Source: G963923955 sp963923955
GTDB taxonomy: Bacteria; Pseudomonadota; Gammaproteobacteria; Eutrophobiales; Eutrophobiaceae
Direction of reading: 5' to 3'
Length of the DNA: 64,000 bases
NCBI GenBank assembly: GCA_963923955.1
Contig: OZ000552.1
Coordinates: forward strand, 310,001 to 374,000
The position numbers and the translations under genes are program-made. Under the pieces are notes generated by a model. That model saw only the letters and a list, made by a program, of their open reading frames with translations. It searched no databases and had not been told where the DNA came from. Positions 9,253 to 19,708 of this stretch are shown here, piece after piece. Positions within the stretch are counted from its first letter, which is position 1. Every line of letters starts with the position of its first letter.

Positions 9253-9969
9253 ATGATCCAGGAAAAACGCATAGAATATGAACACGATGGCCTCATGCCG
9301 GAGGGCCTTCTCGCCTGGGACGATGCCAGTGATAAGCCCGATGGCAGGCAGCGCCCCGGCGTCATGGTCGTCCATGCCTGGGCCGGAAGAAGTGAGTTTG
9401 AGTGCGACAAGGCGCGGAAACTGGCCGCGCAGGGCTATGTCGGTTTTGCCATCGATCTGTACGGCCAGGGCGTACTGGGCAGCAGCGTTGAGGAGAACGC
9501 CGCCCTGATGCAGCCCTTCATGGATGACCGGGCCTTGCTGCAAGCACGACTAACCAGAGCCTTTGATGTCTTGCGTGGCCTGCCCGAGGTCGATGCAGAC
9601 AAGATCGCGGCCATCGGCTTTTGTTTTGGTGGCCTCGCGGTGCTGGACCTGGCACGGATCGGCACAAACTTGCGCGGTGTGGTCAGTTTTCATGGTCTGC
9701 TGGGGGCGCCGGGCAACACAGAAGGCAATAAGATAAAGGCCAAGGTACTGGTGCTGCACGGCCACGATGACCCGATGGCGCCGCCTGATTCGGTAAATGC
9801 CCTGGCAGATGAATTAACCCAAGCCGGCGCAGACTGGCAACTCCATGTCTGTGGCAACACCCTGCATGCCTTCACCAACCCGCAGGCCAACGATCCCTCC
9901 TTCGGCACCATCAGCTATTTTACCTATATGGTACTTTTGCAGTATTATTCTTTACTATCAGTTAGTTAA
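9253..9969 (+). pseudogene. Dienelactone hydrolase, 3' end displaced by element insertion
   Basis: An alpha/beta-hydrolase of the DLH family. The nucleophile is in GFCFGG (about residue 118), the acid in HGHDDPMAP and the His in LHAFTNP, so the catalytic triad is present. Native sequence runs to Gly218 and two bases of codon 219; the remaining ~20 residues (ISYFTYMVLL...) are hydrophobic and encoded by the inserted element. The true last 23 codons lie at 62068-62137. Rejoining gives DPSFGTVYSEAADTRSWQ..., which fits the family end. The fused product may retain some fold but has lost its last helix. Confidence 0.85.
9902..9908. other. Left attachment core (att site in DLH gene)
   Basis: TCGGCAC is shared with the right junction. 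The base before it is T here and A on the right; the base after it is C here and T on the right, so identity is limited to seven bases. This fits the 6-8 base crossover of tyrosine recombinases. Confidence 0.7.
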
Positions 9970-10022
9970 AAGCCTTTTCATTTCCAATCTATTTACTTAA
10001 ACTTGCTTTAGCTGGTGCTTCT

Positions 10023-10039
10023 TTCGTAAAATTTACGAA
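10023..10039. promoter_or_regulatory. Palindrome ahead of the integrase gene
   Basis: TTCGTAAA and TTTACGAA flank a single central A. The palindrome ends 11 bases before the integrase ATG, a place where a repressor or excisionase could act. Function is inferred from position only. Confidence 0.4.
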
Positions 10040-10050
10040 TAAGAGCGATT

Positions 10051-11019
10051 ATGGCAAGCATTAGAAAAAATGGCAAAAAGTGGTTGGCCGAAATCAGGCG
10101 ACAAGGCTTCTACAAGTCAAAGACATTCACCGCCAAAGTCAATGCCTTAAGCTAGGCGCTGGAGATGGAGCAGTCTCTTTCGGATGAGGCGGGTGTTATT
10201 CGTGGAAAAACTGTGTTGGATGCGCTGGATCGCTATGAGGTGGAAGTCTCCAGAGGTAGAAAGGGCGAGCGTTGGGATAAGGTACGCATCAACAAACACC
10301 GGCGTGACCCTCTCGCCGATATCATGTTAGAGCAGCTACGTACAGAGGATGTGAACCGCTGGATTGCCGAGCAGACAACTTCAGCAAGTACCATTAACCG
10401 GGATTTGAATTTGCTTTCATCCATCTTCACCCATTGTGTCAAATGGAAATGGATGAAGGCAAACCCTTGTAAAGATTGTAACCGCCCCAAGGCCCCGCCG
10501 CCCCGAGAGCGGCGGATTTCCAAAGATGAGATCGACACAATACTAAAAGCCTTGTATTTCCATGAGGATGTGAAGCTGACTGCGCGTAAGCAGACGGGCT
10601 ATGCGTTTTTAATTGCCTTGGAAACCGCCATGCGCCAGGGGGAGATATGGGGCCTGGACTGGTCGGATATTGATTTGACTGGTCGCTATCTCACCTTACA
10701 CGACACCAAAAATGGTAGTAGCCGACATGTTCCCTTATCCAGCAAAGCGCTTGAACTATTTCGGGCATTGCCACCGAAACCAACTGGCAAGGTGTTCGCT
10801 GTCTCGCAGGAGAGCGGCGCCATCTACTTTCGTAAAGCCGTCAAACTGGCAGGTATTAATAATCTGACCTTTCATGATGCCCGGCATGAAGCCTTGACCC
10901 GGCTGGCCAGAAAGCTGGATGTGCTGGATCTAGCCAGGATGGTGGGACATCGTGCCCCAAGGTCATTGATGATCTACTATAATCCGACACCGACCGAGAT
11001 CGCCGAGCGGCTGGGGTGA
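10051..11019 (+). CDS. Tyrosine recombinase (element integrase) with in-frame TAG
   Basis: The frame starts MASIRKNGKKWLAEIRR at 10051, the usual N-terminal arm-binding domain, meets TAG at 10153-10155 (ALS*ALEMEQ) and continues unbroken to TGA at 11019. Family members usually carry Trp at that place (pattern AxxWAxxxE), so TGG to TAG is the likely change. The catalytic domain is intact: Arg in TAMRQGEIWGLDW, HDARH, VGH and the Tyr in SLMIYYNPT. If TAG stops translation, only a 284-residue product from ATG 10165 could be made, lacking the arm-binding segment. Confidence 0.85.
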
Positions 11020-11051
11020 TTGAACCAGCCTGAACGGATACAATTTGCATA

Positions 11052-11165
11052 ATGCAAACTGATCTGCAAAAGGTAGATTTACTCATCCAATATGCCCTGT
11101 TGGTGGCTGGGTTGCCCATAGCCTGCCCTGTTCTTCCTTATCGCCGGCCCCAGCTGTGGAACTGA
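11052..11165 (+). pseudogene. Possible remnant of a SocA/Panacea-like antitoxin gene
   Basis: The 37 codons begin MQTDLQKVDLLIQYALLVAG, which resembles the start of proteins often found beside Fic toxins, then diverge and stop. It would be a 5' fragment of a partner for the downstream Fic gene. The rest of the 11020-11331 gap shows no gene I can support. Confidence 0.3.
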
Positions 11166-11331
11166 ATATCATTGGATTTATCTACCTGCACCGGCAGCCT
11201 GGCCCCCGGGCGCAGGGAAGTAGATTTTAATGGTCTTGTCATCTCTTTTGTAGACCACACCGCCACACATGATTGGTTATCGGTCAAGAGCTTATCCAAG
11301 TGATTATTTTATGAAACTATAATAAGGTGCC

Positions 11332-12123
11332 ATGATGCAAGCCTATGGAATACTTGAGCAGCGTAAGGCACAACTGGACGAACATCGCCCGTTACCGCAG
11401 GCAGTTCTCGCCAGACTGCGAGAGAACCTCGTGCTGGATTGGACGTATCATTCCAATGCCATTGAGGGCAATTCACTAACACTCATGGAAACCAAGGTGG
11501 TGCTTGAGGGGATCACTGTGGGCGGCAAGACCATGAAAGAGCACCTTGAGGTCATCAATCACATTGAGGCCATTGATTATGTTGACAGTCTGGTTCAGGA
11601 AAATCAAGCCTTGTCTGAACGGCATATTAAAAACATCCAGCAATTGGTCTTAAGGCAGATTGATAATGATAATGCCGGTGTATATCGCCGGGTGATGGTC
11701 AGGATTGGCGGTGCCAGGCATATTCCTCCAGCGCCGGTACTGGTAGCAGGAGAGATGCAGGATTTCATCGCCTGGTACATGGAAAAAGCACTGTCACTGC
11801 ATCCTGTTGAGAGAGCAGCGCATGTCCATGCCAACTTTGCTAAGATTCATCCCTTTATTGATGGGAATGGCAGGACCTCACGCCTGCTGATGAATTTTGA
11901 ACTAATGAAGGCCGGTTACCCGCCTGCCATTATTGAGATAGGTCAGCGTTTTTCCTACTACCAGGCACTGGATAAGGCGCATACAGAGAAAGACTATGAT
12001 CCTTTTATCAAATTGGTGTGTGAAGCGGTTGAAAATGGTTTCAAGCCTTATATGGAAGCATTGAGCATAACACCCTGCATAGCGACAGCATCTAAACAAT
12101 CACGAACAGCGCCAGGTATGTGA
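11332..12123 (+). CDS. Fic-family AMP transferase
   Basis: A 263-residue Fic protein. The N-terminal inhibitory helix motif is SNAIEGN (about residue 42-48), and the active-site loop is HPFIDGNGRTSR (about residue 172-183), fully canonical. Fic enzymes usually move AMP from ATP onto a target protein; the internal motif keeps the enzyme off until released. The ATG at 11332 follows AAGGTGCC; a second ATG lies one codon on. It ends in TGA. The target is unknown. Confidence 0.9.
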   Translation: MMQAYGILEQRKAQLDEHRPLPQAVLARLRENLVLDWTYHSNAIEGNSLTLMETKVVLEGITVGGKTMKEHLEVINHIEAIDYVDSLVQENQALSERHIKNIQQLVLRQIDNDNAGVYRRVMVRIGGARHIPPAPVLVAGEMQDFIAWYMEKALSLHPVERAAHVHANFAKIHPFIDGNGRTSRLLMNFELMKAGYPPAIIEIGQRFSYYQALDKAHTEKDYDPFIKLVCEAVENGFKPYMEALSITPCIATASKQSRTAPGM

Positions 12124-12207
12124 TAATAGTTTTGTAGCCTGTCTATGGGATATGTTGCTGTGATAAGGTCAGTCCGTACACATACTGGCGAGTATTTGAT
12201 GAATGAA

Positions 12208-12411
12208 CTACCCCAACGTCCTCGCCACCCATACCACCTCACCAATCACCTCGGCATCGGCAGGCAAAGGCACAGCATCCCAAGCCGGATGGTCGCTTAC
12301 CAATAGCTGGCGGCCAGCCCTGTCCTCTCCCGCCCGCTTGACCACCAAGCCATCATCCGTGCGAGCAACGTAAATCATATTTTGCCGCCAGTCCGTGCGC
12401 AATTTATTCAC
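12208..12411 (-). pseudogene. C-terminal fragment of an S24 (LexA/CI-type) repressor
   Basis: The 67 codons contain a typical S24 tail: IYVARTDDGLVVKR, then LLVSDHPAWD, then AEVIGEVVWVARTL. The Lys in VVKR is the general-base position of the family. The N-terminal DNA-binding domain and the catalytic Ser region are missing upstream, where unrelated plus-strand sequence begins. It ends in TAG, here apparently a natural end. Confidence 0.6.
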
Positions 12412-12657
12412 CTTCTATCTTCCGGTAATGATCTGGCTGTTATCGGCACGCAGGATAATGTACCCGCATCTACTAAGCACGAGACCGCCGGTGAGCAACT
12501 GGCCAGAGCCATAGCTGATACCAGCACAATGGAAGAATTACAGGTGCTGATCAAGCAAGCAAATGATATGGGTCTGCTTAAATCAGACCAGGCAGCGGCC
12601 AATGCAGTGATTGATCCCGCTGCTGTCACGCCTGCATATCCTGAGAGTTGTCTGTAA
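12382..12657 (+). pseudogene. 3' remnant of a gene upstream of dotL
   Basis: The frame is coherent from about GNDLAVIGTQDNV to the TAA at 12657, four bases ahead of dotL, with a helical, charged C-terminus (TSTMEELQVLIKQANDM). Its first codons overlap the S24 fragment on the other strand, so the true 5' part seems to have been lost. By position it could be the end of the trbB-like gene that precedes trbC in IncI plasmids; this is inference. Confidence 0.35.
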
Positions 12658-12660
12658 CGG

Positions 12661-14904
12661 ATGCCCAGGAAAATTCAAGGACTCAAAAAGCGGCAAGTCT
12701 ATGATGCTGATCGGTATCTGCGTGATACCAATTCCATTGGCGAGCGTATCTACGCTGTATTGGGCGAGCCGGTATTGGTGTGTAGCCTGATTGCATTATT
12801 ACTTATTGTTAGCTGCTACTATACCGTACTCATTCATTTCACCTTGCCGACAGCCGGTCTATTCACGTTGCTTTGGTGGATGCACCGAGAGGAAAACGTC
12901 TTACCTTTAAGGCTTCCCGTGGAAGCCAAGATGACGGACTACAACGATCCGAGACCCGGCATACGAGGTGGCTTCAACAAGTCCAGAGGCATGTATTACT
13001 TTGGCAATGAGATCGATTCCCACCAGGAGATATTTCTGCACCGCGATGACATCTTGCAACACAGCTTGTTCCTAGGCACCACGGGGGCGGGCAAGACTGA
13101 GGTCATGACGGCGCTGATGGCCAACACCTTAACGATGGGCGGCGGTTGTGTGTATGGCGATGCTAAAGGCGCTGCCGATGTTCTGTGGACAACAGCCGCC
13201 ATGGCCAGAGCGATGGGCCGAGAAGACGATCTGCTGATCATCAATTACATCACCGGCGGGCGCAATGTGGCCGCCCAAGACACCGAGCGCCTATCCAACG
13301 ATACCAATCCCTTTGCCCGAGGATCCGCCGACAGCAATACACAGATGCTGACCTCCCTGCTGAAAGAGCAAGAAGGGGATAATGCCGTTTTCTTTGAGCG
13401 GGCTGTCTCGCTGGTCAGCTCCATTATGTATCCGCTAACCGAGTTGCGCGACCGGGGCGAGTTGGAGCTTGGGGCGTCTGTCATCCGGCAATACCTGAAC
13501 CTGGAGAGAGTGGTTGAGCTATCCAGGCGAACAGACTTGTCCGAGAAATCCTTAAATGCCGTGAGCGAGTATCTGCTTTCCTTACCCGGATATAATCCAG
13601 ACAAGCCGGTGAACGAACAAGGGCCTGAAGTTGCAGTACAATTTGGTTATGCGCAGATGTATTTCACGCGCGCCTTGTCCTCGCTATCGGATACCTATGG
13701 GCATATCTACTGGACGACAATAGGCGAGATTGATTACTTTGATGTCATCATGAACCGGCGCATTTTGGTGTTCATGTTGCCGGCGATCGAAAAGGCAGGG
13801 GCGGAGCGTAAGAACGTAGGGAAAATTATTTTATCCGGCATCAAAGATGCGCTGGTCGCTGGCTTGGGTCGGCATGTGGAAGGCGAACGGGAAGACGTGC
13901 TGGATAACAAGCCGACCAGCTCGGCCATACCGACATCCATCATCTTGGATGAATACGGCTACATGGCGGTGGAAGACTTTGCTGTGTTGCCCGCCCAGGG
14001 GCGTAGCATGGGCTTTTCCTTTGCCTTCGGCGCCCAGGACTGGCCGGGGATCAAAAAAGCGGGCGAGGAGGAGGCCAGCCAGGTCTGGAGCAATACCAAT
14101 ATCAAATGGTTTGGGCGGCTAAATGATGAGGAGTCCATTGAAAAATGTATCAAGGCCGCCGGCGAGGCCTATACCACCATCAGCGCCGGCTTTGACCGAC
14201 CACGCGATGGACTGGGACTGGATTATATCGATAACTTATCCGCACAAATCGAAAAAAGAGAGCGCGTGACGACCACCGATCTGCAACAGTAGTCCGAGGG
14301 TGAGTTTCATTTATTGTTCAAGGGTAATATCATCCGTGGACATTCGTTTTTTACCGCTATGGACAGGCTCAAGACATTTCGCATCAACCGTTTCATCAAA
14401 GTCCCGCCGCGCACGGGGATGAGCCTGCTGGAAGCGGTGACACCCGGCATTGACCGACCACCGCGCCGGGATGAGTCAGTCCCTGTTTCGAGAGACGATT
14501 ATGTGCAGGCTCAGGCAGTGGATAAAGACGATACTGGCGATAATGAGGGGCCGAGCGGTACGCAACAGGCTCAGACACAGACGGTTGCTACTCCTCATGA
14601 TACACCGACCAGTCCGTCTCTGGTAAGCGACTATGCAGATTTATTCCCGTTAGAAACACAAGATAAAGAAACAGCGAATGAGCAGCAAGCCCATGATGTT
14701 CGTGGTGTTAGCGAGCTGGTTGATCATTTTCTGGATGATGCAGCCAGAACAGAGGGAAAGCTCATTGAAGCCGGCGAGAAAATGGCGACAGATGCTGCCA
14801 ATCTCGCCAACATGAGTCCGCTAACGAAGACAGCGCAGATCGCACTGAATGAAGGTGAGGAGTTGTTGTCTGCGGCGGTGAATAAGCTGCGCGGGATGGA
14901 GTAG
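12661..14904 (+). CDS. dotL: Type IV coupling protein, DotL/TrbC family, with in-frame TAG
   Basis: Two N-terminal membrane segments (about residues 37-72) precede an ATPase with Walker A GTTGAGKTEV (near residue 140) and Walker B SIILDEYGYM (near 425). Such proteins feed DNA-protein substrates to the T4BSS channel. The frame meets TAG at 14290-14292 (DLQQ*SEGEFHLLFKG) and continues for 204 codons. The DotL family pattern here is D-L-x-x-Q-x-E-G-E-x-H, so the TAG sits at a usual Gln and the match continues on both sides. The tail after it is hydrophilic, as in DotL adaptor-binding tails. Total length would be 747 residues. Confidence 0.8.
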
Positions 14905-15092
14905 TATGAGTATGGTGAGGTAAATTCCGCCACACAAAAACCAACGTTTACGCATCGCGGACGGTCTATTTGATTTCACCAATCACAACAAAAATCCAAT
15001 TAAGAGACGGATTCATAACATTAACTTCCCAATTGACCTAAAATATAATCATTAACCCATGTTTGCCAATACAGTAAATAAAAGCTGACCAC

Positions 15093-15518
15093 ATGCCCCA
15101 TAGCGAGAAACAATCCCAGCCCCTGATTTTGCCTGCCAATCTGCTGGAGAAACTAGAGCTGTATGCTGATTCCATCATGACAGTGGAGATGTTGATTGAA
15201 CAATTGGCTTTGACAGCGTTGGCGAATTTGAGGACAGAGATACAATCGTTAAACGATAGTCATTCGCCTGTGAGAAAACGCCTCTCCACTGTCATGATGG
15301 CAGGCCAGGGGATGGGGGAGGAGCCGTTATAGAACACCGCCACGTGGAAGACCTGCCATATTCCCCGGGCACTTGAAGCGGAACTTGTTGCCCTTGGCAA
15401 AGCGTATAATCTCTCTGTGTCAGAGCTCATGCTGGCGCTTGTTGTCATCGGTATTGAAATGATTGAAAAAAAATACTGGTCGGATAGGAAAGACATCCGC
15501 TATAAATTTTAGCGATAA
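15093..15518 (+). CDS. Small unknown protein with in-frame TAG
   Basis: I do not recognise this gene. The frame MPHSEKQSQPLILPANLL... reaches TAG at 15330-15332 (EEPL*NTATWK), then continues with a helical stretch (RALEAELVALGKAYNLSVSELM) that looks like a ribbon- or helix-type DNA-binding segment. It then meets a second TAG at 15510, CGA, and TAA at 15516. So whether amber is read or not, the end is within two codons. It lies between dotL and a HipA-like gene. Confidence 0.4.
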
Positions 15519-15583
15519 AGAGATGGGGAATGCTGTTTTTAACATGCGAGATTTGTGATAGTGCTGACATGCGTGAACGTTGA

Positions 15584-17007
15584 ATGATGGTTGCAGAACA
15601 GTCTCTGGATGATTTGCTTGCAGGGTTTTTAGAGCGGGTACCCAGTGAGATAAAAGGGTTAATTTATACTACCACTGAAGATGATCGTTCAAAGCATATT
15701 GGGAGGTTTGGCTATGACAATGAGAGGGGCATCCTCAATCTGTCCATCGCAGAGAGTGGTTTTATTGGCAATATGAAGGGCAGATCGCTGAGTATCAACA
15801 TACATTGACCAATCCGTCTCCTTTTCAGTTGGAGTCGTTATTCAATGTGCCATCGGGGTATCTGGCACAGTTGCTTGCCAAAAGATACCCTGAAGAGCTT
15901 ACGCCCAATGCCAAACAATGGACTTCTCCGGAAATATTAAAAGAGATGTTGTTCGCTGGTAATGACCTGTCAGGCGGTATGATGTTCTTTGCAAATGAAC
16001 AGGAAATGCAAAAAGCGTTTAGTCAATCTCTTGATGAGAATGTCTCATATCACATTGGTGAAGATGAACTCAGTCAGATTAAAGTCATACAGATGCAATA
16101 TCATAACCTGCCGGCGTCAAAGCAAAGCAATCTTGGTGGGGCGAAACCGAAATTCCTGGCCAATAGAGTTCATGCAGATGGCACATACGATAATGTGATG
16201 ATTAAATACAGTATGCCTGGCGACCTTTTATTTGAGGAGGAGTCCAGGCAACTGGTACTGGAACACGCCTGCCTTAAGGCATTACATTTAAATGGCATTA
16301 GCGCGGTTGAAACCAGGTTGATAAGAGACGATACCACGGGGCAGATCTTTTTCGAGTCCGTAAGAGCTGATCGAAGCCTGCGCAATAGCCCCGATCAGCA
16401 CGCGGCTGTTAATCATTGGATATCAGCACAAGCCTGGTATGCCGCACGAGGTGGCGCCACCAGCGATCCTGTGCATACTGTTGTCAGGCAATTACATGCA
16501 AACAGGCGAAACAATGCCACAAACAGTGCTGATGGAAAACCGATCTATCGTTCACAAGATACACAGGCGCTGCACGACTTTATCACCCTGGTGGCATTTA
16601 ATTATCTGGTTGGGAACTCGGATTTGCATGGCGGTAATTTATCCCTGCAGCATCAGGGTATTGACAAAAGTGGTGAGGTAATCATCGGCCATTCTCCGGC
16701 TTATGATGTAGAACCGTATATGTTGAGAACCAATGAGCCCGTACCTGAGTGGGCTAAAAATAAAAATATGGCAGACATTCAACCTGCCGATCTTCCACAT
16801 GGGGCATTGCTGTTCAGCCACAACAAAATGGACTTTGATCGGGCAAAGAAAATACGCACTGATATGCTGAGTATCGTGAAAGAACTGGCAGAAGATAATT
16901 ACTTAACAGGCCAAGATATACAGAAGATAAATCACTTTTTTTCAGGGTGCACCAATATGGTTGCCCCATCACAAACATTCAAAGCATCGATTCGAATGAA
17001 AATGTAA
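15584..17007 (+). CDS. HipA-like kinase, split into two overlapping frames
   Basis: The kinase part (15805-17007) shows NLGGAKPKF, the ATP-binding Lys in NVMIKYS, and the catalytic NYLVGNSDLHGGNLSL, with YDVEPYM as the metal-binding segment. The first 74 codons (from ATG 15584) end in TGA at 15806-15808, overlapping a TTG start at 15805. Reading YEGQIAEYQHTL in the second frame suggests that one base was lost near 15770 in a single HipA gene. The alternative is a small-plus-large pair as in HipST of HipBST systems. No HipB is next to it. Confidence 0.65.
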
Positions 17008-17273
17008 CGTCACCGATTTGTCATGTTGTACCGGTATTTGGTCAGTTGCTATTATACTGTTTATAATGTCTTATTATAGTGGTAAGCTTTGAGCATTCAG
17101 ATCACAAGTGATGACTTGTTCATGTTCTATCCGACCTGCTCTGATTGCGATGGTTGGGGCTATGTTTATCAAGGCGGGATGAGTCTTAACCCGGAGTCGA
17201 CAACAAAGTTCTTTGTCCAGCCTGCCTGAGTCGCTTCAAGGCGATAAGAGAAATAGACATCAAAGCACATGAA

Positions 17274-17648
17274 ATGTCTCCACAAAGAGTAAAATTCAGG
17301 CAGTTGCTGGTATCGCTGCAGGATGATGAGCATGACCGATGTGTCTATGCCCATATCAATGATTTTCTAACCGGCGTATCAGCCGCAGACTTCAGTGAAG
17401 CGGTGGCGGATGCCCCCTATCATGGACTTTCCCATCATACGCAAAATTATCTGGCGGCGATGGTTGAACAGGCGGCGTACCTGAAAAACCAGTCAGTGCC
17501 TGCATGGACCGAGCAGATCACACCTCTGGCGGAGCCTTATTTTGCCGTGCCCTTAAAAAGCCTGCGTTTGCATCTGTTGACACAATCACCGCCTGCCTTT
17601 CGAAGACGCAATATCTTCGTTGATGCCGGCATCGGAGATCGTGTCTGA
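17274..17648 (+). CDS. Putative antitoxin of a nucleotidyltransferase pair
   Basis: A 124-residue protein ending in SPPAFRRRNIFVDAGIGDRV, a tail seen in small proteins encoded directly ahead of DUF6036-type nucleotidyltransferases. Its TGA overlaps the ATG of the next gene (TGATG), so the two are translationally coupled. The 266 bases upstream hold a short frame (about 17095-17230) with a CSDCDGWG motif that I cannot assign. Confidence 0.5.
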   Translation: MSPQRVKFRQLLVSLQDDEHDRCVYAHINDFLTGVSAADFSEAVADAPYHGLSHHTQNYLAAMVEQAAYLKNQSVPAWTEQITPLAEPYFAVPLKSLRLHLLTQSPPAFRRRNIFVDAGIGDRV

Positions 17649-18244
17649 TGGTGGCGGGTCTCAGCAAAGATCAGCTAGAAGCCTTGTTCAACGAGCTCAA
17701 CCGGGAACTGCAAAAAGACGCTGTGCAAGGGGACATTTATCTGGTTGGCGGGGCCGTCATGTGCCTGGTCTATGGAGTGCGGCCAACGACACAGGACGTG
17801 GATGCTTTTTTTAGTCCGGCGACAAAGATTCGGGACGCAGCGGCAAGGCTCGCCTTGGACAAGAGCATTGATGAGGGTTGGCTCAATGATGCTGTCAAAA
17901 GCTACTTGAGTGATAAAGGTACTTTTGCGCCTTACCTGGAGTTGACACATCTCAAAGTAATGGTTGCCCAACCTCAATATCTGTTGGCAATGAAGTGTTT
18001 GTCCATGCGGCTGGAAAAATCGTTTCATGATTACGACGATATTCAGTACCTGCTCAAACACTTACACATCAGCGACCATAAACAAGCCATTGCGCTCCTA
18101 TCTCAATACTATCCCCTAGAGCGTTTCCCACAGAAAACGCGCTACGCCTTGGAGGAGATGTGCCAAACCAATTCCGATAACGAGCCGCGCCTGACAGCAA
18201 GTAGTGGTTTACAACATCACAACAGGTATAAGAACCGGTTGTAG
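17648..18244 (+). CDS. DUF6036-type nucleotidyltransferase (toxin candidate)
   Basis: A 198-residue protein with the MNT-like signature LVGGAVMCLVYGVRPTTQDVD: the GG loop and the DVD acidic pair bind the nucleotide and metal. Relatives act as toxins that modify RNA or proteins, paired with the gene before. It ends in TAG at 18242-18244, followed one codon later by TAA, so reading amber would add only two residues. Confidence 0.7.
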   Translation: MVAGLSKDQLEALFNELNRELQKDAVQGDIYLVGGAVMCLVYGVRPTTQDVDAFFSPATKIRDAAARLALDKSIDEGWLNDAVKSYLSDKGTFAPYLELTHLKVMVAQPQYLLAMKCLSMRLEKSFHDYDDIQYLLKHLHISDHKQAIALLSQYYPLERFPQKTRYALEEMCQTNSDNEPRLTASSGLQHHNRYKNRL

Positions 18245-18408
18245 GATTAACAGCCGCCTGGAGACGGACACCGCTCATATATAGGCCGGCATAGTACCGA
18301 AGTTTCAATAAGCCTTCTATTTTAGTGTAGGCCCCTCTTTATCTTGGCAATTTATTCCCGCTGCAGAGTAATGTCGGGCTGAAATAAAAAAATTACTTAC
18401 CCGGCGTT

Positions 18409-18502
18409 ATGATATATTGCTATGATATATTTGTAATACAATATTATTACATTTACTGTGTTACTTGTTTTTTATGTTTTAGCTGTTTTTTATATTTTAA
18501 CT
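18409..18502 (+). promoter_or_regulatory. Conserved 94-base leader, copy A
   Basis: An AT-rich leader that matches 88 of 94 bases of the reverse complement of 56219-56312, upstream of dotD. It begins with the direct repeat ATGATATAT-TGCT-ATGATATAT and ends 17 bases ahead of the ATG at 18520. It probably holds the promoter and operator of this transcript. Confidence 0.65.
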
Positions 18503-18519
18503 ATTCAAGAGGTGTCATT

Positions 18520-19629
18520 ATGTCCGTTTTAGATGAATTCAAATACAAACAAAACCAACCCTTTCAACCGTCCAAACGACTGGCAATTGAAGTGACTGGC
18601 TTCGAGGTCGCTAAGAACCCGCTTGATTCGCGCATCATCGGTAAAAACATTGAGAATGATGAGCCGGTCAGAGTCTTCTTGCGGGATATAGAGCAAAAGC
18701 AAGACACAGAGCATGCCCGGCCGGAGATTGTTAATCTGGAAAAGAAAATTGAACTCGGCGGGATTATCCGCGCGGACGGGGCGTTTTTCGATAACAACAA
18801 AGATGCCTTTAGTGCCAGGTGGATCAAGAAGCTCACAGCCGGCCCGGATCAGGGCATGGTCTATATCGGCAGCGCGCGTGTCAGTCCGGTGCTAGAGCGC
18901 AAAGATGGCTCCGGCAAGAAGTTTCAAACGGTTGAGTTGCTGGATGACAGGGCAGAAGTGGTGACCAAGAAAAGCGAATTGGACACCGCGCTGACCGCAG
19001 CACTGGATAGCAAGGTGCCGGGCAACCCGATTGCCATGCTGCGGATAGCAAACGAGGACAGAAGTGATGTTGCCTCCTTCATTATTGATGCCAAGAATGC
19101 CGGTAAAGATGCAGGCTATGCCAGATTAACCGGCAAGGAGAGCCTGGCGCGGCACTTGAGCGAGAATGCCGAGTTCAAGCGTCGCTATGACACCGTGGTG
19201 GACAAGATATTTGGCAACACCGAGGAAGCGTTACAAGTGGAGGTGGTTGGCGGTGCTCGCTTCAATGTCGGGCCGAAGACGATGAGCAGCACATTTGGCA
19301 ATGAGTTTCATCTGAAAAAACGCGATTCAGAGGATAAGTTTGCCGCCTTTGCTCATGCCATTGTCGGTTATACCAAAGTGGGCGCAGGGGAGAATCAAGG
19401 TTATGTGGTGACCTCGGCGGTACCGGTCAACCTGAGCGCCGATTTGGATGTACATGGTCGGCCCAGCAAGGAGCCGTACAAAAAGCCTGAGGAGGATAAG
19501 GCAAAGACAGGCACCCGGGCTAATACCGATGCGGATAAAAACACGGAACACAACGCACCAGCAGCCGAAGCCAAAGCAGCCGTGCAGGCGCAGGCAGCGA
19601 CCGGTAGTCGCAGCCGCATGAGCCTGTAA
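18520..19629 (+). CDS. Unknown element protein beginning MSVLDEFKYKQNQ
   Basis: A 369-residue soluble protein that I do not recognise. The start at 18520 is preceded by AAGAGGTG at a good distance. The N-terminus resembles that of the gene at 33263 (MSILDDFKR). The last 60 residues are a low-complexity, charged and Ala-rich tail. It is driven by the same 94-base leader as the dotD operon, which ties it to conjugation or element maintenance. It ends in TAA and shows no interruption. Confidence 0.6.
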   Translation: MSVLDEFKYKQNQPFQPSKRLAIEVTGFEVAKNPLDSRIIGKNIENDEPVRVFLRDIEQKQDTEHARPEIVNLEKKIELGGIIRADGAFFDNNKDAFSARWIKKLTAGPDQGMVYIGSARVSPVLERKDGSGKKFQTVELLDDRAEVVTKKSELDTALTAALDSKVPGNPIAMLRIANEDRSDVASFIIDAKNAGKDAGYARLTGKESLARHLSENAEFKRRYDTVVDKIFGNTEEALQVEVVGGARFNVGPKTMSSTFGNEFHLKKRDSEDKFAAFAHAIVGYTKVGAGENQGYVVTSAVPVNLSADLDVHGRPSKEPYKKPEEDKAKTGTRANTDADKNTEHNAPAAEAKAAVQAQAATGSRSRMSL

Positions 19630-19708
19630 TCTCCCGCCAATGCCATCCAACAGCGTCCCTGCTACAGGGGTAGGGGCGCTGTTGCTACGATAACGGTCAA
19701 TTATTTTC